Assembly: GCA_964343075.1 (NCBI GenBank)
Contig: CAYFGT010000008.1
Location: forward strand, 1 to 64,000
Direction of reading: 5' to 3'
Origin: UBA2588 sp964343075
GTDB lineage: Bacteria; Chloroflexota; Dehalococcoidia; Lucifugimonadales; UBA3495
Length of the DNA: 64,000 nt
The notes under the pieces are model-generated. The model made no database searches and was not told the origin of the DNA. It saw only the letters and a program-made list of their open reading frames with translations. Below, piece after piece: positions 16,957 to 26,488 of this stretch. Both the position numbers and the translations under genes were made by a program. Each line of letters opens with the position of its first letter. Within the stretch, counting starts at the first letter, position 1.

Positions 16957-19158
16957 TTAGTTACTAGAAGATTGTTCTTTTTGAAAATGAATTCTTGTAA
17001 CATCTTCTACTCCAACAATGCTCCGGATTACGGTAAATAAGTTATTTAATTGAAGAACTCCGTTAGCATGAATAGTTAGGTCCATAGTAACAGATCCATC
17101 AGAGTGTTCTTGTGTGATGACAGAGGCTATATTTACACCTTCGTCAGAGACTTTGGTAGTTACATCCCTCAGTAGACCGACACGATCTACAGAGGTGATA
17201 CGGATCCTAACAGGAAACAAATTCCTGGCTTCTCCCCAGGAGACGTTGATCAAATGGTCAGTGTTGGTTGCCGATTCTAAGGTTTGGCAGGATGGTTTAT
17301 GGATACTTACTCCCCTTGTACGCGTAATGTATCCAATTATGTCGTCTCCAGGTACAGGGCCACAGCATCCTGCTATTCTTGTTAGAAGATCACCTGCGCC
17401 TTCTACAGTGATTCCTGATGCTGGGCTTGATATGGGTAGATCGTATCTAGTTGCATTGATGTCAGGGACGATTTGGGTTTGTCCTAGTATCTCTTTTAAT
17501 TGGTTTTCAGGGAATTTGCCGGACCCTAAATCTTCATAGAAAGTTGTGATGTTTGTATAATTAAAATGATTAATAAGATCTGTTTCGCTTACATGTATAT
17601 CTAGTTTGGCTAGTTCGTTATGAGCTATCTCTTTGCCGATTTGTACATTAGTACTGCGGGTTTGTTTTTTGAACCATTGCTTCACTTTTTCTCGAGCTAA
17701 AGCGGACTTAACGTACCCCAAGTCGGGATTAAGCCAGTCATGACTAGGACCTCGAGGGATCTTGGAAACTAATATTTCTACTGTATCTCCATTTCTTAGA
17801 GATGCATCTAACGGGACGAGTTTCCCGTTTATTTTTGACCCGATGCAGGAATTTCCTAATTCTGTGTGGATTTTATATGCAAAATCCACGGGAGTTGATC
17901 CAGTAGCGAGTTCGACAATTCTTCCTTTAGGTGTATATACAAACACTTGGTCTTGAAAGAGATCATCTTTTACAGACTCGACAAATGCTGCGGTATCTTC
18001 TGAATCTCTCTGCCAGTCTAATACTTGTCTGAGCCAGTCCATTTTATTGTCAAAATCGTTTCCCTGTTGTATCCCTTGTTTGTATTTCCAGTGTGCCGCG
18101 ACCCCATATTCGGCTAATTCATGCATGTCAAATGTTTTGATTTGGACTTCTAAAGGGTGATTCTCTTCACAGTATACTGTTGTGTGTAGAGCTTGATATA
18201 AAGTGTCTTTAGGGTTGCTTATGTAATCGTCGAATTGCCCAGGGATGGGGCTCCATTGTTTGTGGACCAGCCCCAATGTTTTATAGCAATCTTCTTCTGA
18301 ATTGACTAGTATTCTTAGAGCGTACAAATCATAAATCTCATCTATTTCAACATCTCTTTTTGTGGAAGTTTGCTTTCTGAGTTTTTGAAATATCGAGTAT
18401 ATGTTTTTAGGTCGTCCACTTACTTCGCACACAACCTTGGCTGATTCTAACTGCTGAGATATGACTGAAACGATATTGTCGATATATCTCTCTCTTTCTG
18501 TCCGCTTGACAGCTAACAGACGAGAAATTTGCTTATATTGGTTTGGGTCGAGATGCTTAAATGCTAAATCGTCAAGTCTCCATTTGATTTCATATATTCC
18601 TAATCTGTGGGCCAAAGGGGAATATATGTCCAGAGTTTCCTGTGCTATGCGTTTTTGACTAGGTTCGGGAAGGGCGTCCAGAGTTTCCATGTTGTGGAGC
18701 CGATCAGCCAGTTTGATGAGTACTACTCTAACGTCTTCAGCCATAGAAATGAACATTTTCCGTAAGCTCTCAAGGTGAACATCTGTTTCTTCTAGAACAT
18801 GTTCTTCTGTAGCGTTGGGCAAGTCTAGTTGAGTTAGTTTGGTAACGCCGTCTACCAATTTAGCAACTTCTGGGCCGAAGTTGTTAGATAGCTGTTCTAC
18901 AGTAACCCCGCAATCTTCTATCACATCATGTAGAAGGGTAGCTTGTAAAGTTTCAGGGTCGAGTCTCAAACTGGCTAGTGTGTGAGCTGCGGCCACAGGG
19001 TGAATTATGTAAGGATCGCCAGATTTTCGGAGTTGGCCTTCGTGACTAGTTTCAGCAAAATCAAATGCTTTTTTGATTTTGGCAACCTGCTGTTTGGGCA
19101 GGTATTCTATAGCATTTTGTAAAGCGAGAAACTCTTGGCTAGCATTCAACATATTCAC
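16957..19158 (-). CDS. rel: Bifunctional (p)ppGpp synthetase/hydrolase Rel
   Basis: A long RSH protein (733 residues) that makes and degrades (p)ppGpp. The hydrolase HD domain is intact: His53, His77-Asp78 and Glu81-Asp82 in LLHDVIEDCGVT. The synthetase domain has YDLYALRILV and the EVQIKTFDMHELAEYGVAAHWKYK block. A TGS domain (VFVYTPKGRIVELATGSTPVDFAY), a CCGPVPGDDIIGY zinc/helical region and a C-terminal ACT domain follow. Both catalytic activities are therefore expected. On the minus strand a TATAAT-like box at 19189-19194 may be its -10. Confidence 0.96.
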   Translation of the reverse strand: MNMLNASQEFLALQNAIEYLPKQQVAKIKKAFDFAETSHEGQLRKSGDPYIIHPVAAAHTLASLRLDPETLQATLLHDVIEDCGVTVEQLSNNFGPEVAKLVDGVTKLTQLDLPNATEEHVLEETDVHLESLRKMFISMAEDVRVVLIKLADRLHNMETLDALPEPSQKRIAQETLDIYSPLAHRLGIYEIKWRLDDLAFKHLDPNQYKQISRLLAVKRTERERYIDNIVSVISQQLESAKVVCEVSGRPKNIYSIFQKLRKQTSTKRDVEIDEIYDLYALRILVNSEEDCYKTLGLVHKQWSPIPGQFDDYISNPKDTLYQALHTTVYCEENHPLEVQIKTFDMHELAEYGVAAHWKYKQGIQQGNDFDNKMDWLRQVLDWQRDSEDTAAFVESVKDDLFQDQVFVYTPKGRIVELATGSTPVDFAYKIHTELGNSCIGSKINGKLVPLDASLRNGDTVEILVSKIPRGPSHDWLNPDLGYVKSALAREKVKQWFKKQTRSTNVQIGKEIAHNELAKLDIHVSETDLINHFNYTNITTFYEDLGSGKFPENQLKEILGQTQIVPDINATRYDLPISSPASGITVEGAGDLLTRIAGCCGPVPGDDIIGYITRTRGVSIHKPSCQTLESATNTDHLINVSWGEARNLFPVRIRITSVDRVGLLRDVTTKVSDEGVNIASVITQEHSDGSVTMDLTIHANGVLQLNNLFTVIRSIVGVEDVTRIHFQKEQSSSN

Positions 19159-19257
19159 TTTCCATTTGGAATGGCTTGATATACGAATATTATATGAAAA
19201 TGATACTAGTGATTGGAATTAAAGTCTATTAGTGAGAGGAATTTAGACGGTGTTACA

Positions 19258-19287
19258 TTGACACTAGAGATCAAGCATGGATATATT
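19258..19287 (+). promoter_or_regulatory. trxB promoter
   Basis: A perfect TTGACA (19258-19263), an 18-base spacer and TATATT (19282-19287) lie just upstream of trxB and predict a leader of about 20 bases. The remaining 19159-19257 region carries a TATAAT-like box for rel on the other strand. Confidence 0.6.
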
Positions 19288-19314
19288 TGAATAAACACTT
19301 CGGGAGGGAATGTG

Positions 19315-20235
19315 GTGCGTGAATGTGATTTATTGGTTATAGGCGCTGGTGTAGCTGGGCTAACTGCTGGCTTGTTTGGGGCGAGGTATGGGTTAAATAC
19401 CATAGTAACTGATAAGTTGATGCCAGGAGCCCAGATAATTAACGTAGAAAGCATTCAAAATTTTCCGGGTTTCCCAGAAGGTATTTCTGGTGCGGAATTG
19501 GGCCCCATAATTCAGCAGCAAGCAATGGGCGCGGGGGCGAAATTTGCATATGAAGAAATCGTAGGGATTGTTCAGTTTCCTGACCATAAAATAGTTACCG
19601 GTGTAAGCGAACAATATAAGACTAAAGCGGTGATAATTTCGTCGGGCTCTACGCTGAGATCGTTGGGAGTCCCTGGAGAAGAATTATTTGAAGGTAAAGG
19701 TGTTTCTCATTGTGCTTCATGTGACGGGCCGCTATTCATGAAAGAAGAAGTGGCTGTAATAGGCTCTGGGGATTCGGGATTAGAGGAAGCTTTGACCCTT
19801 ACTGAATATGTGTCAAAGGTGTATTTGATGTGTAGGTCAGAAGATTTAACAGGTCACCGCGCCCTTCAAGATGCGGTCAGAAAAAATTCCCAGATTGAAA
19901 TTCTTGTAAATACTGAGATAGTAAATATTTATGGTGAAGAATCTGTTAATGGAATAATCACCAAAAATACTAAAACTAATTTACAAAATGATTTTCCTCT
20001 GTCGGGTGTTTTTATTTATGTTGGGTTAAACCCCAATTCCGATGCGTATAGAGGTCTCATAAGAATGGATAAAAGTGGCCATATTAATGTTGATTTAGAC
20101 TTAATGACGTCTGTTCCCGGTGTTTTTGCTGCTGGAGATATCAGAGAGTGTTCATCTTCACAGCTTATTTCTGCTGCAGGAGATGGAGCCACTGCAGCTA
20201 TAGGGGCATTTAATTTTATTGCAAGAAACAATTGA
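19315..20235 (+). CDS. trxB: Thioredoxin-disulfide reductase
   Basis: An FAD/NADPH flavoprotein that reduces thioredoxin (306 residues). The FAD motif is VIGAGVAGLTAG at the N-terminus, the redox pair is CASC in SHCASCDGPLF, the NADPH motif is VIGSGDSGLEEA, and the C-terminal FAD block is GVFAAGDIRE. The redox motif is CASC, where CATC is commonest. GTG 19315 is chosen over GTG 19312 because GGAGG then sits 7 bases upstream. A strong promoter precedes it, so it is probably a single transcription unit or co-transcribed with purA. Confidence 0.94.
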   Translation: MRECDLLVIGAGVAGLTAGLFGARYGLNTIVTDKLMPGAQIINVESIQNFPGFPEGISGAELGPIIQQQAMGAGAKFAYEEIVGIVQFPDHKIVTGVSEQYKTKAVIISSGSTLRSLGVPGEELFEGKGVSHCASCDGPLFMKEEVAVIGSGDSGLEEALTLTEYVSKVYLMCRSEDLTGHRALQDAVRKNSQIEILVNTEIVNIYGEESVNGIITKNTKTNLQNDFPLSGVFIYVGLNPNSDAYRGLIRMDKSGHINVDLDLMTSVPGVFAAGDIRECSSSQLISAAGDGATAAIGAFNFIARNN

Positions 20236-20268
20236 TTTGGAGACAACCTTTTTTGTCCCATTGGGTTT

Positions 20269-20277
20269 TGTTATACT
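20269..20277 (+). promoter_or_regulatory. Extended -10 promoter for purA
   Basis: TG-T-TATACT forms an extended -10 about 40 bases before the purA ATG. No good -35 is visible, which is usual for this promoter class. Confidence 0.4.
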
Positions 20278-20316
20278 CATGCGGCAAAAAAATACAATCC
20301 AAGGAATGAGGTGTGC

Positions 20317-21615
20317 ATGCCAGCTTACGCGGTTATAGGAGCTCAATGGGGAGATGAAGGGAAAGGCAAGATAGTTGATTTGTTTGCTGAAAAAATGGAT
20401 TTTGTCGTTCGATATGCTGGAGGCAACAACGCCGGCCATACTGTAAAGAACCCTGCTGGGGATTTCCAATTACACTTGATTCCTTCAGGGATTTGCACTC
20501 CGGGGGTCACTAGCATTATAGGGAATGGGGTGGTGATTGATCCGGATGCTTTATTTAATGAGCTCGACTCGCTAAATAAGATGGGCCTAATTAATGAAAA
20601 TTTATTTCTGAGCGACAGAGCGCATGTAATTATGCCCTATCACATTTTGATAGATTTACTAGAAGAAGAATCAAGAGGAGACGCATCTATTGGTACGACT
20701 GGTAGAGGGGTTGGTCCCGCCTATGTGGACAAGATCGGTAGATCAGGAATCCAGATAGGAGACTTGATACGATTAACTACACCGGATAAAGCATCCATAA
20801 TTCAAAGAATGACTGCTATTTTTGAATCTAAAAATGATGTAATAAATAAGATTTATGGTAAACCACGTTTGGATATACAAGATTTATTTGAGCAATGCAT
20901 GAAATGGGGAGAGATGCTTCGTCCCTATGTAAGATATACAGAGCAAATGATCAATGAGGCGCTGAGAACTAATCAGAAGGTGTTATTAGAAGGAGCACAA
21001 GGGACTCTTCTTGATGTTGATCACGGATCATATCCATATGTCACTTCGTCATCTCCTTCTATTGGTGGTACCTGTACAGGGCTGGGAATCAACACTAAAG
21101 AAATTTCACAAATAGTGGGGATTTATAAGGCCTATTGCACGAGAGTAGGTAGCGGGCCAATGCCGACTGAAATGGATAGTGATACTGCTCACAAATTAAG
21201 AGAAATTGCTGGCGAATATGGAGTAACTACAGGAAGGGCACGAAGAATAGGATGGTTTGATGGGGTTGCGGGCCGTTATAGTCAGGCAATTAATGGGTTT
21301 ACGTCAATGGTGATTACAAGATTAGATATATTAGATAAATTTCCGGCTATTAAATATTGTGTGGGTTATGAAATAGATGGAGAAAGGGTAAATCATTTCA
21401 TCCCCAACGCTTCTTACTTGCAGAAAGTAAGTCCGGTGTATGAAGAATTAAAAGGATGGGAACAATCAACTTATGGGATTACCAAATTAGAAGATTTGCC
21501 TAAAGAAGCGAGAATATACCTAGAGAAACTGGAGAGTTTGGTAGGATGCAGGCTAGGGGCTGTTTCTACTGGTCCTAGAAGAGAACAAACAATAATCCTT
21601 GACCAAATTAATTAG
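20317..21615 (+). CDS. purA: Adenylosuccinate synthetase
   Basis: PurA joins IMP and aspartate using GTP, the first committed step to AMP. The 432 residues include QWGDEGKGKIVD at the N-terminus, GGNNAGHT, the switch-like GTTGRGVGPAY and the C-terminal ACT-free GTGRARRIGW-type block (VTTGRARRIGWFDGV). ATG 20317 starts the conserved MPAYAVIGAQWG; a GTG two codons upstream is possible. A GAGG ribosome binding site lies 5 bases upstream. A small unknown gene follows 13 bases after its stop. Confidence 0.95.
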   Translation: MPAYAVIGAQWGDEGKGKIVDLFAEKMDFVVRYAGGNNAGHTVKNPAGDFQLHLIPSGICTPGVTSIIGNGVVIDPDALFNELDSLNKMGLINENLFLSDRAHVIMPYHILIDLLEEESRGDASIGTTGRGVGPAYVDKIGRSGIQIGDLIRLTTPDKASIIQRMTAIFESKNDVINKIYGKPRLDIQDLFEQCMKWGEMLRPYVRYTEQMINEALRTNQKVLLEGAQGTLLDVDHGSYPYVTSSSPSIGGTCTGLGINTKEISQIVGIYKAYCTRVGSGPMPTEMDSDTAHKLREIAGEYGVTTGRARRIGWFDGVAGRYSQAINGFTSMVITRLDILDKFPAIKYCVGYEIDGERVNHFIPNASYLQKVSPVYEELKGWEQSTYGITKLEDLPKEARIYLEKLESLVGCRLGAVSTGPRREQTIILDQIN

Positions 21616-21628
21616 GAGTCAAAATACA

Positions 21629-21847
21629 ATGTCGGATAATAAATTTGGTATATATTTCAACGCGGACTTAGGCCAAATAGTGCGGATAAACTCACCATAT
21701 TGGATTCCTGAAGAGCCGGATTGGGTGTTTATTACAGATCGAGTGAATGCTACCTTGATTGAAGTCAGAACCATGATCGAAGAAAAGAAACTTTTTGAAT
21801 CGATCGGAAGTATACATTGGGGATCTTTACCAGGATCAGAGAATTAA
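21629..21847 (+). CDS. Small conserved-looking protein, function unknown
   Basis: A 72-residue protein between purA and dgt. It begins MSDNKFGIYFNADLGQ and is mixed alpha/beta in appearance with no membrane segment, signal or cysteine motif. AGGAG 10 bases before ATG 21629 supports translation; the frame also extends into the end of purA. Its position inside a purine-related run suggests co-transcription, but I do not recognise a function. Confidence 0.6.
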   Translation: MSDNKFGIYFNADLGQIVRINSPYWIPEEPDWVFITDRVNATLIEVRTMIEEKKLFESIGSIHWGSLPGSEN

Positions 21848-21952
21848 TCAAAAGAAATTTATTCGCCCTCGGATAAAACAAGGCCGGTTTCAGGACTATA
21901 AAATAGCAGCTAAAATAATTGAACGGAAGCTATTAAAGAAACAAGCTAAATC

Positions 21953-23020
21953 ATGAAAGAAGAAGCAATCAGCATAAGAGAAAGATTAGAAAAACGCGAA
22001 GATGAATTGTCTCCGCTCGCGAAGAAGTCCCGCCGTGCAGTTAGAGCGGTTTCTGAAGAGAAAAGTGATGTTAGGACTGAGTTTCAACGAGATAGAGACC
22101 GTATCATACACTCGAATTCGTTTAGACGATTAAAGCATAAAACTCAAGTTTTTATAGCACCAAAAGGCGATCATTACGTAACTAGATTAACCCACACACT
22201 TGAGGTGTCTCAAATAGGCAGGACCATCGCTCGTGCATTAGGTTTGAATGAAGATTTGGTGGAAGCGATGACTTTAGGTCATGATATTGGACACACCCCA
22301 TTTGGGCATGCAGGGGAAGACGTATTGAACGAGTTAGTCCCAGGAGGATTTTCTCATGCCTCTCAAAGCATCAGATTAGTAGAAGTACTTGAAAAGAACG
22401 GTAAAGGTTTAAATCTTACAGAAGAAACTAAAGAAGGAATTTTGAGACATTCAAAACCCAAAGGTGATTTTTTAAATTCTTATGAAGAGATATCTTTAGA
22501 AGCTCAAATATGTAGATTGTCAGACGCAATTGCGTATGTTAACCATGATGTTTTAGACGCTTTACGTTCTGGATGGATTACGCAACAGGATCTTCCAGAC
22601 AGCACGATTGAGATTTTGGGCGCTTCTCATTCTGAAAGAGTTAATACTCTAGTTACAGACACTATCAAGAAGTCCAGTGCGTCTTTGAGAGCTAATCATA
22701 TTACCGAAGGAATAGTTATCTCTATGCATGATGAGACGATGAATGCAATGTATGAATTGAGAGACTATATGTTTAAGAATGTTTATTTGCCTGTTGGAAA
22801 GAATAAAGAGACTCAAGCAGGTATCGCCATTGTCCGGAATCTATATAATCATTATGTGCATGATGGCAGCGAAATTCCGGGACTCTATAGAGAGAATTCT
22901 GATTCGATCGAACGAGCGGCTGCTGATTATGTGTCTGGAATGACTGATAATTATGCTATTTTATTGGCAGAAAAGTTATTTCCAGGTCTGACACAAGATA
23001 TTTTTAATTCGCTGATATGA
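21953..23020 (+). CDS. dgt: Deoxyguanosinetriphosphate triphosphohydrolase (dGTPase)
   Basis: An HD-domain enzyme that cleaves dNTPs to deoxynucleosides and triphosphate (355 residues). The HD set is visible as HTLEVSQIGRTIARALGL, then LGHDIGHTPFGHAGE, with the family N-terminal block FQRDRDRIIHSNSFRRLKHKTQV. The length fits the short dGTPase type without large insertions. It follows the nucleotide gene purA and overlaps the next membrane-protein gene by 4 bases (ATGA). Confidence 0.92.
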   Translation: MKEEAISIRERLEKREDELSPLAKKSRRAVRAVSEEKSDVRTEFQRDRDRIIHSNSFRRLKHKTQVFIAPKGDHYVTRLTHTLEVSQIGRTIARALGLNEDLVEAMTLGHDIGHTPFGHAGEDVLNELVPGGFSHASQSIRLVEVLEKNGKGLNLTEETKEGILRHSKPKGDFLNSYEEISLEAQICRLSDAIAYVNHDVLDALRSGWITQQDLPDSTIEILGASHSERVNTLVTDTIKKSSASLRANHITEGIVISMHDETMNAMYELRDYMFKNVYLPVGKNKETQAGIAIVRNLYNHYVHDGSEIPGLYRENSDSIERAAADYVSGMTDNYAILLAEKLFPGLTQDIFNSLI

Positions 23021-23427
23021 AGAAGTTGATACGTAAATGGCTGGAATCTATGGACGTCGTTGCTTCTGTTAAGTGGATACGGCGTGCATCTGTGGTTGGA
23101 TTTATCGCAGCTGCTTTCAATATAGGTGCTCCGATAGCATCCCTCGGAGGAGAAAACTTCATTCCTATTGGGTGGTTAGTATTTTGTTTCATTGATACTT
23201 TGCTGTTAATTGTTTTCTCTGTTGGAGCTTGGAAACGTAGCAGGAAAGCGTGCACAAGTTTATTTATGTATTACACTGCTGTTAAGTTGGGGATGGTATT
23301 ATTGGGATTTGGGAATCCGAATCCTGGGGCTATAATCCTTAGTGTTGTTTGTGTTTATGTTTTCTTAATGGGGTGGAGAGGGTCAGTCTCGTTCTATAAA
23401 CTGACCCATCCAGAATATCCAAACTGA
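23017..23427 (+). CDS. Small membrane protein, unknown function
   Basis: A 136-residue protein with about four hydrophobic segments (roughly residues 25-42, 51-70, 82-96 and 104-120), preceded by a basic N-terminus MKKLIRKW. The start overlaps the dgt stop as ATGA, so the two are translationally coupled. No family was recognised. Coupling to dgt may be positional only. It ends one base before a convergent gene. Confidence 0.65.
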   Translation: MKKLIRKWLESMDVVASVKWIRRASVVGFIAAAFNIGAPIASLGGENFIPIGWLVFCFIDTLLLIVFSVGAWKRSRKACTSLFMYYTAVKLGMVLLGFGNPNPGAIILSVVCVYVFLMGWRGSVSFYKLTHPEYPN

Positions 23428-23428
23428 T

Positions 23429-24580
23429 TTAGCCTTTAATTTTAGGCATGACTTTATCAGCGAATAGTTGAAGTTGTTCTTTATAAACATCTAGAGGCGT
23501 TCCCATTGTGGAACCTAAGTTTAGTCTATCAACACCTGGATATTTTTCGGAGATCTCCAAAATTTTTTCTGCTATTTGTTCTGGTGGTCCACATAACCAG
23601 GTTTCATTTTCAATTTGTTTCTCGAGGGTTGGAAGTTCTATTGTTGCGGTACCGCCTCGATTTGCCACAGCGGTGATTTGTTCTTCCGATAGCTGGAGCA
23701 ATCCTAAGGGAGCTGCAAACTTCATGGCTTCTTCAAAATAAGGCCTTGCTTGTTCTATGGCTTTTTCTTGAGTATCAGCAATAAAGAATCTGAAGCCTAG
23801 AGCTATATTTTCTCCGAGTTCTATCTCTTTGCCGTATTTGGCATAGGCTTCTTTGTACATGGTTAATCGTTCTTTAAGAGAGTCTTTGGGGGTTGTGGCG
23901 ACTAAAGCTTTGATGTCATGTTTTGCCATGAAATCTATGCCTTTAGGGTTTCCACTTACTAAAGGTTGCCATATTTCTACTGGGGTGGATAGAGGCCTAG
24001 GTACTAAGCTCAAAGTTTCTAATGTATAACCGCGGTATTCAACAGGGGCGGGAAGGGTGTAATGTTTTCCTTGATGAGAAAACTTGTCATTATTAAAAGC
24101 TTTGATAATGATTTCTACTTGTTCCTCAAACAATTCTCGGTTGTCATCTGAATTTTTTAATGGAGCTCCAAACGTTTCCACCTCTCTACTATGATAGCCT
24201 CTTCCGACCCCGAAAATTAATCTACCATTACTTAATATGTCTGCAGTAGCGAAGTCTTCGGCAAGTCTTAGTGGGTGCCACATTGGTGCAATATTAAACC
24301 CGCATCCAAATTTCAGGTTGGTTGTTTGGGTACTTAGCCATAAATTCAACATAACTAGATTAGGGATGCATTCGAATCCTTCAGGTTGGAAATGATGCTC
24401 TGCCATCCAAAACTCGTCGTATCCTGCAGCATCCATTAATTTGGAGATTTCTAGCGCCCATGAAAATGACTGCGATAATTCGTTATTTGAGTATTGACGG
24501 TCATTAACAGGTGTGCCAGACAATCCTAGTTCGGTATCTACAATGTGTCCTGCATATGAAGCGCTGATATTTTTGATCAT
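23429..24580 (-). CDS. Luciferase-like (LLM class) flavin-dependent oxidoreductase
   Basis: A 383-residue luciferase-family monooxygenase. Diagnostic blocks are YDEFWMAEHHF, APMWHPLRLAEDFATADILSNGRLIFGVGRGYHSREVE (read in parts), and a C-terminal CGPPEQIAEKI. It is the last gene of a minus-strand operon containing hot-dog hydratase subunits and SDRs. It would therefore oxygenate an intermediate of a CoA-linked degradation pathway, an inference from context. It is clearly divergent from the LLM protein at 12121-13254. Confidence 0.88.
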   Translation of the reverse strand: MIKNISASYAGHIVDTELGLSGTPVNDRQYSNNELSQSFSWALEISKLMDAAGYDEFWMAEHHFQPEGFECIPNLVMLNLWLSTQTTNLKFGCGFNIAPMWHPLRLAEDFATADILSNGRLIFGVGRGYHSREVETFGAPLKNSDDNRELFEEQVEIIIKAFNNDKFSHQGKHYTLPAPVEYRGYTLETLSLVPRPLSTPVEIWQPLVSGNPKGIDFMAKHDIKALVATTPKDSLKERLTMYKEAYAKYGKEIELGENIALGFRFFIADTQEKAIEQARPYFEEAMKFAAPLGLLQLSEEQITAVANRGGTATIELPTLEKQIENETWLCGPPEQIAEKILEISEKYPGVDRLNLGSTMGTPLDVYKEQLQLFADKVMPKIKG

Positions 24581-24602
24581 GGTAACTCCTTAATTAGTAA
24601 TT

Positions 24603-25523
24603 TTATGCACTAGGTGGCGGTGCAGGGGCGGGGTTATATAATTCCATGCCTATAGTTGATGGAAAAACTCTAGCTATTTCCTCCACTGTCCATCGCTCTT
24701 CAGTGGTGATTGTCTTAACAGGCTCTGGTTCGTTTAGCAGAGAGACTAAGCCTCCTGTAACATGGAAAACTCTTCCATTTACATGCTGAGATTGATCGGA
24801 CGCAAGCCAAGTTACAAAAGGAGCTACGTCTTCTGCTTCTCCTCTTAACGCGGGTGCGGCACCAGTGGTGATACCGCTAGCAGCTCTAAGTTCTCTTGCC
24901 TGGTCAGGCACTGTCCCGCTCATGCGAGTATTTGCACTGGGGGATATAGCATTAGCACGGACTCCGTATCGACCCATGTCTCTTGCTAGAACTCGTGTTA
25001 ACCCGGCAATCCCGTCTTTAGCAGCACCATAGTTAGCTTGTCCAGAATTGCCATATAATCCTGATGTAGAGGAAAACGTGATTATATTACCTGACCGTTG
25101 TTGTCTGAATAATATACAAGCATGCTTTACGACGGTGAATGTTCCTTTTAAATGGACAGCTATAACATCGTCCCATTCTTGTTCAGACATATTGAATATC
25201 ATGCGATCTCGAAGTATTCCTGCACAGGTAACGACTATATCGAGTTTTCCGAATTCGTCGATGGCGGTTTGAACGATTTTCTCGCCACCGTCCATAGTTG
25301 CAACGGATTCGGTACATGCAACAGCAGTGCCTCCAGCAGCCTTGATTTCAGCTACTACAGTTTCAGCTATGGATTGATCTTCTCCGGATCCGTCCACATT
25401 GACACCAGGGTCTACCACGACTACTTTGGCTCCTTCCTGAGCCATGAGTTGGGCCACACCTTTTCCCACGCCTCTACCGGATCCTGTTACTATTGCTACT
25501 TTGTCTTTTAATAAATTTGCCAT
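24603..25523 (-). CDS. SDR family oxidoreductase (tandem copy B)
   Basis: A 306-residue SDR similar to the (3R)-hydroxyacyl-CoA/17-beta-hydroxysteroid dehydrogenase type. It has TGSGRGVGKG, then VVTCAGILRD where NAG is usual, and FSSTSGLYGNSGQANYGAAK with the Tyr/Lys pair. The N-terminal half is identical, base for base, to the neighbouring copy A; the C-terminal half diverges and ends in a proline-rich APAPPPSA tail. The start at 25523 has GGAG 8 bases upstream. It probably oxidises the hydroxyacyl product made by the hydratase subunits upstream. Confidence 0.87.
   Translation of the reverse strand: MANLLKDKVAIVTGSGRGVGKGVAQLMAQEGAKVVVVDPGVNVDGSGEDQSIAETVVAEIKAAGGTAVACTESVATMDGGEKIVQTAIDEFGKLDIVVTCAGILRDRMIFNMSEQEWDDVIAVHLKGTFTVVKHACILFRQQRSGNIITFSSTSGLYGNSGQANYGAAKDGIAGLTRVLARDMGRYGVRANAISPSANTRMSGTVPDQARELRAASGITTGAAPALRGEAEDVAPFVTWLASDQSQHVNGRVFHVTGGLVSLLNEPEPVKTITTEERWTVEEIARVFPSTIGMELYNPAPAPPPSA
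25090..25510. repeat. 421-bp perfect direct repeat, copy 1
   Basis: Identical by eye to 26039-26459 (offset 949). It covers the Rossmann half of the copy B SDR and ends abruptly at both sides, where the coding sequences diverge at once. Confidence 0.9.
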
Positions 25524-25551
25524 TAAGAAATCTCCATTCGGTGCGTCGATA

Positions 25552-26472
25552 TTATGAAGCACTCTCTAAGTTTGCAGTTAAATTTTTGGTGAGCGTGTTT
25601 AAGGCCATGGGGCTGAGTTGTTCTAAGTCCCATAATCCTTCAGGGTTATAAATTGATGCTTCTGGACGAGGTTGTGACATTAATGATATGTCTTTACCGT
25701 AGACTAGGAACGTTTGTCCATTTATATTGTGCGCATAATCTGATGCTAGATAAGCTACGAATGGTGCAATATCGTCAGGGTCTAGATTGCTGAGTTCTTC
25801 TGGGTTAGCAAGTCCTGCAACACCACCACGTGCCCGTATTTCATTCGCTGAATCAGGTATTGCGCCTATCATTCTAGTGGTTGCTCTTGGAGCTATGGAG
25901 TTGGCGGTTACTCCGTATCGACCCATATCTTTTGCGACAACTTTGGTGAACCCTGCTATTCCTGATTTGGCCGCTCCGTAGTTAGCTTGTCCAGAATTAC
26001 CTACTAGCCCTGATTGTGAAGAAAATGTAATGATTCTTCCTGACCGTTGTTGTCTGAATAATATACAAGCATGCTTTACGACGGTGAATGTTCCTTTTAA
26101 ATGGACAGCTATAACATCGTCCCATTCTTGTTCAGACATATTGAATATCATGCGATCTCGAAGTATTCCTGCACAGGTAACGACTATATCGAGTTTTCCG
26201 AATTCGTCGATGGCGGTTTGAACGATTTTCTCGCCACCGTCCATAGTTGCAACGGATTCGGTACATGCAACAGCAGTGCCTCCAGCAGCCTTGATTTCAG
26301 CTACTACAGTTTCAGCTATGGATTGATCTTCTCCGGATCCGTCCACATTGACACCAGGGTCTACCACGACTACTTTGGCTCCTTCCTGAGCCATGAGTTG
26401 GGCCACACCTTTTCCCACGCCTCTACCGGATCCTGTTACTATTGCTACTTTGTCTTTTAGGCTTTCGTTCAT
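25552..26472 (-). CDS. SDR family oxidoreductase (tandem copy A)
   Basis: A 306-residue SDR with TGSGRGVGKG, VVTCAGIL and FSSQSGLVGNSGQANYGAAK. Residues about 4-144 are identical to copy B. The remaining half is related but clearly different (for example MIGAIPDSANEIRARGG versus MSGTVPDQARELRAASG), so the two probably differ in substrate, with the cofactor half recently homogenised. It lies between the MaoC gene (16 bases upstream) and copy B (28 bases downstream). Confidence 0.88.
   Translation of the reverse strand: MNESLKDKVAIVTGSGRGVGKGVAQLMAQEGAKVVVVDPGVNVDGSGEDQSIAETVVAEIKAAGGTAVACTESVATMDGGEKIVQTAIDEFGKLDIVVTCAGILRDRMIFNMSEQEWDDVIAVHLKGTFTVVKHACILFRQQRSGRIITFSSQSGLVGNSGQANYGAAKSGIAGFTKVVAKDMGRYGVTANSIAPRATTRMIGAIPDSANEIRARGGVAGLANPEELSNLDPDDIAPFVAYLASDYAHNINGQTFLVYGKDISLMSQPRPEASIYNPEGLWDLEQLSPMALNTLTKNLTANLESAS
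26039..26459. repeat. 421-bp perfect direct repeat, copy 2
   Basis: The second copy, inside the copy A SDR gene. The identity includes all third codon positions, so it reflects recent exchange, not selection on the protein. Confidence 0.9.
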
Positions 26473-26488
26473 ATAATTTCCTCTTATT

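Noticed and set aside
25152..26460. Two identical 119-codon antisense frames inside the SDR pair.
   Set aside because: They are a by-product of the perfect repeat and have no protein-like features.
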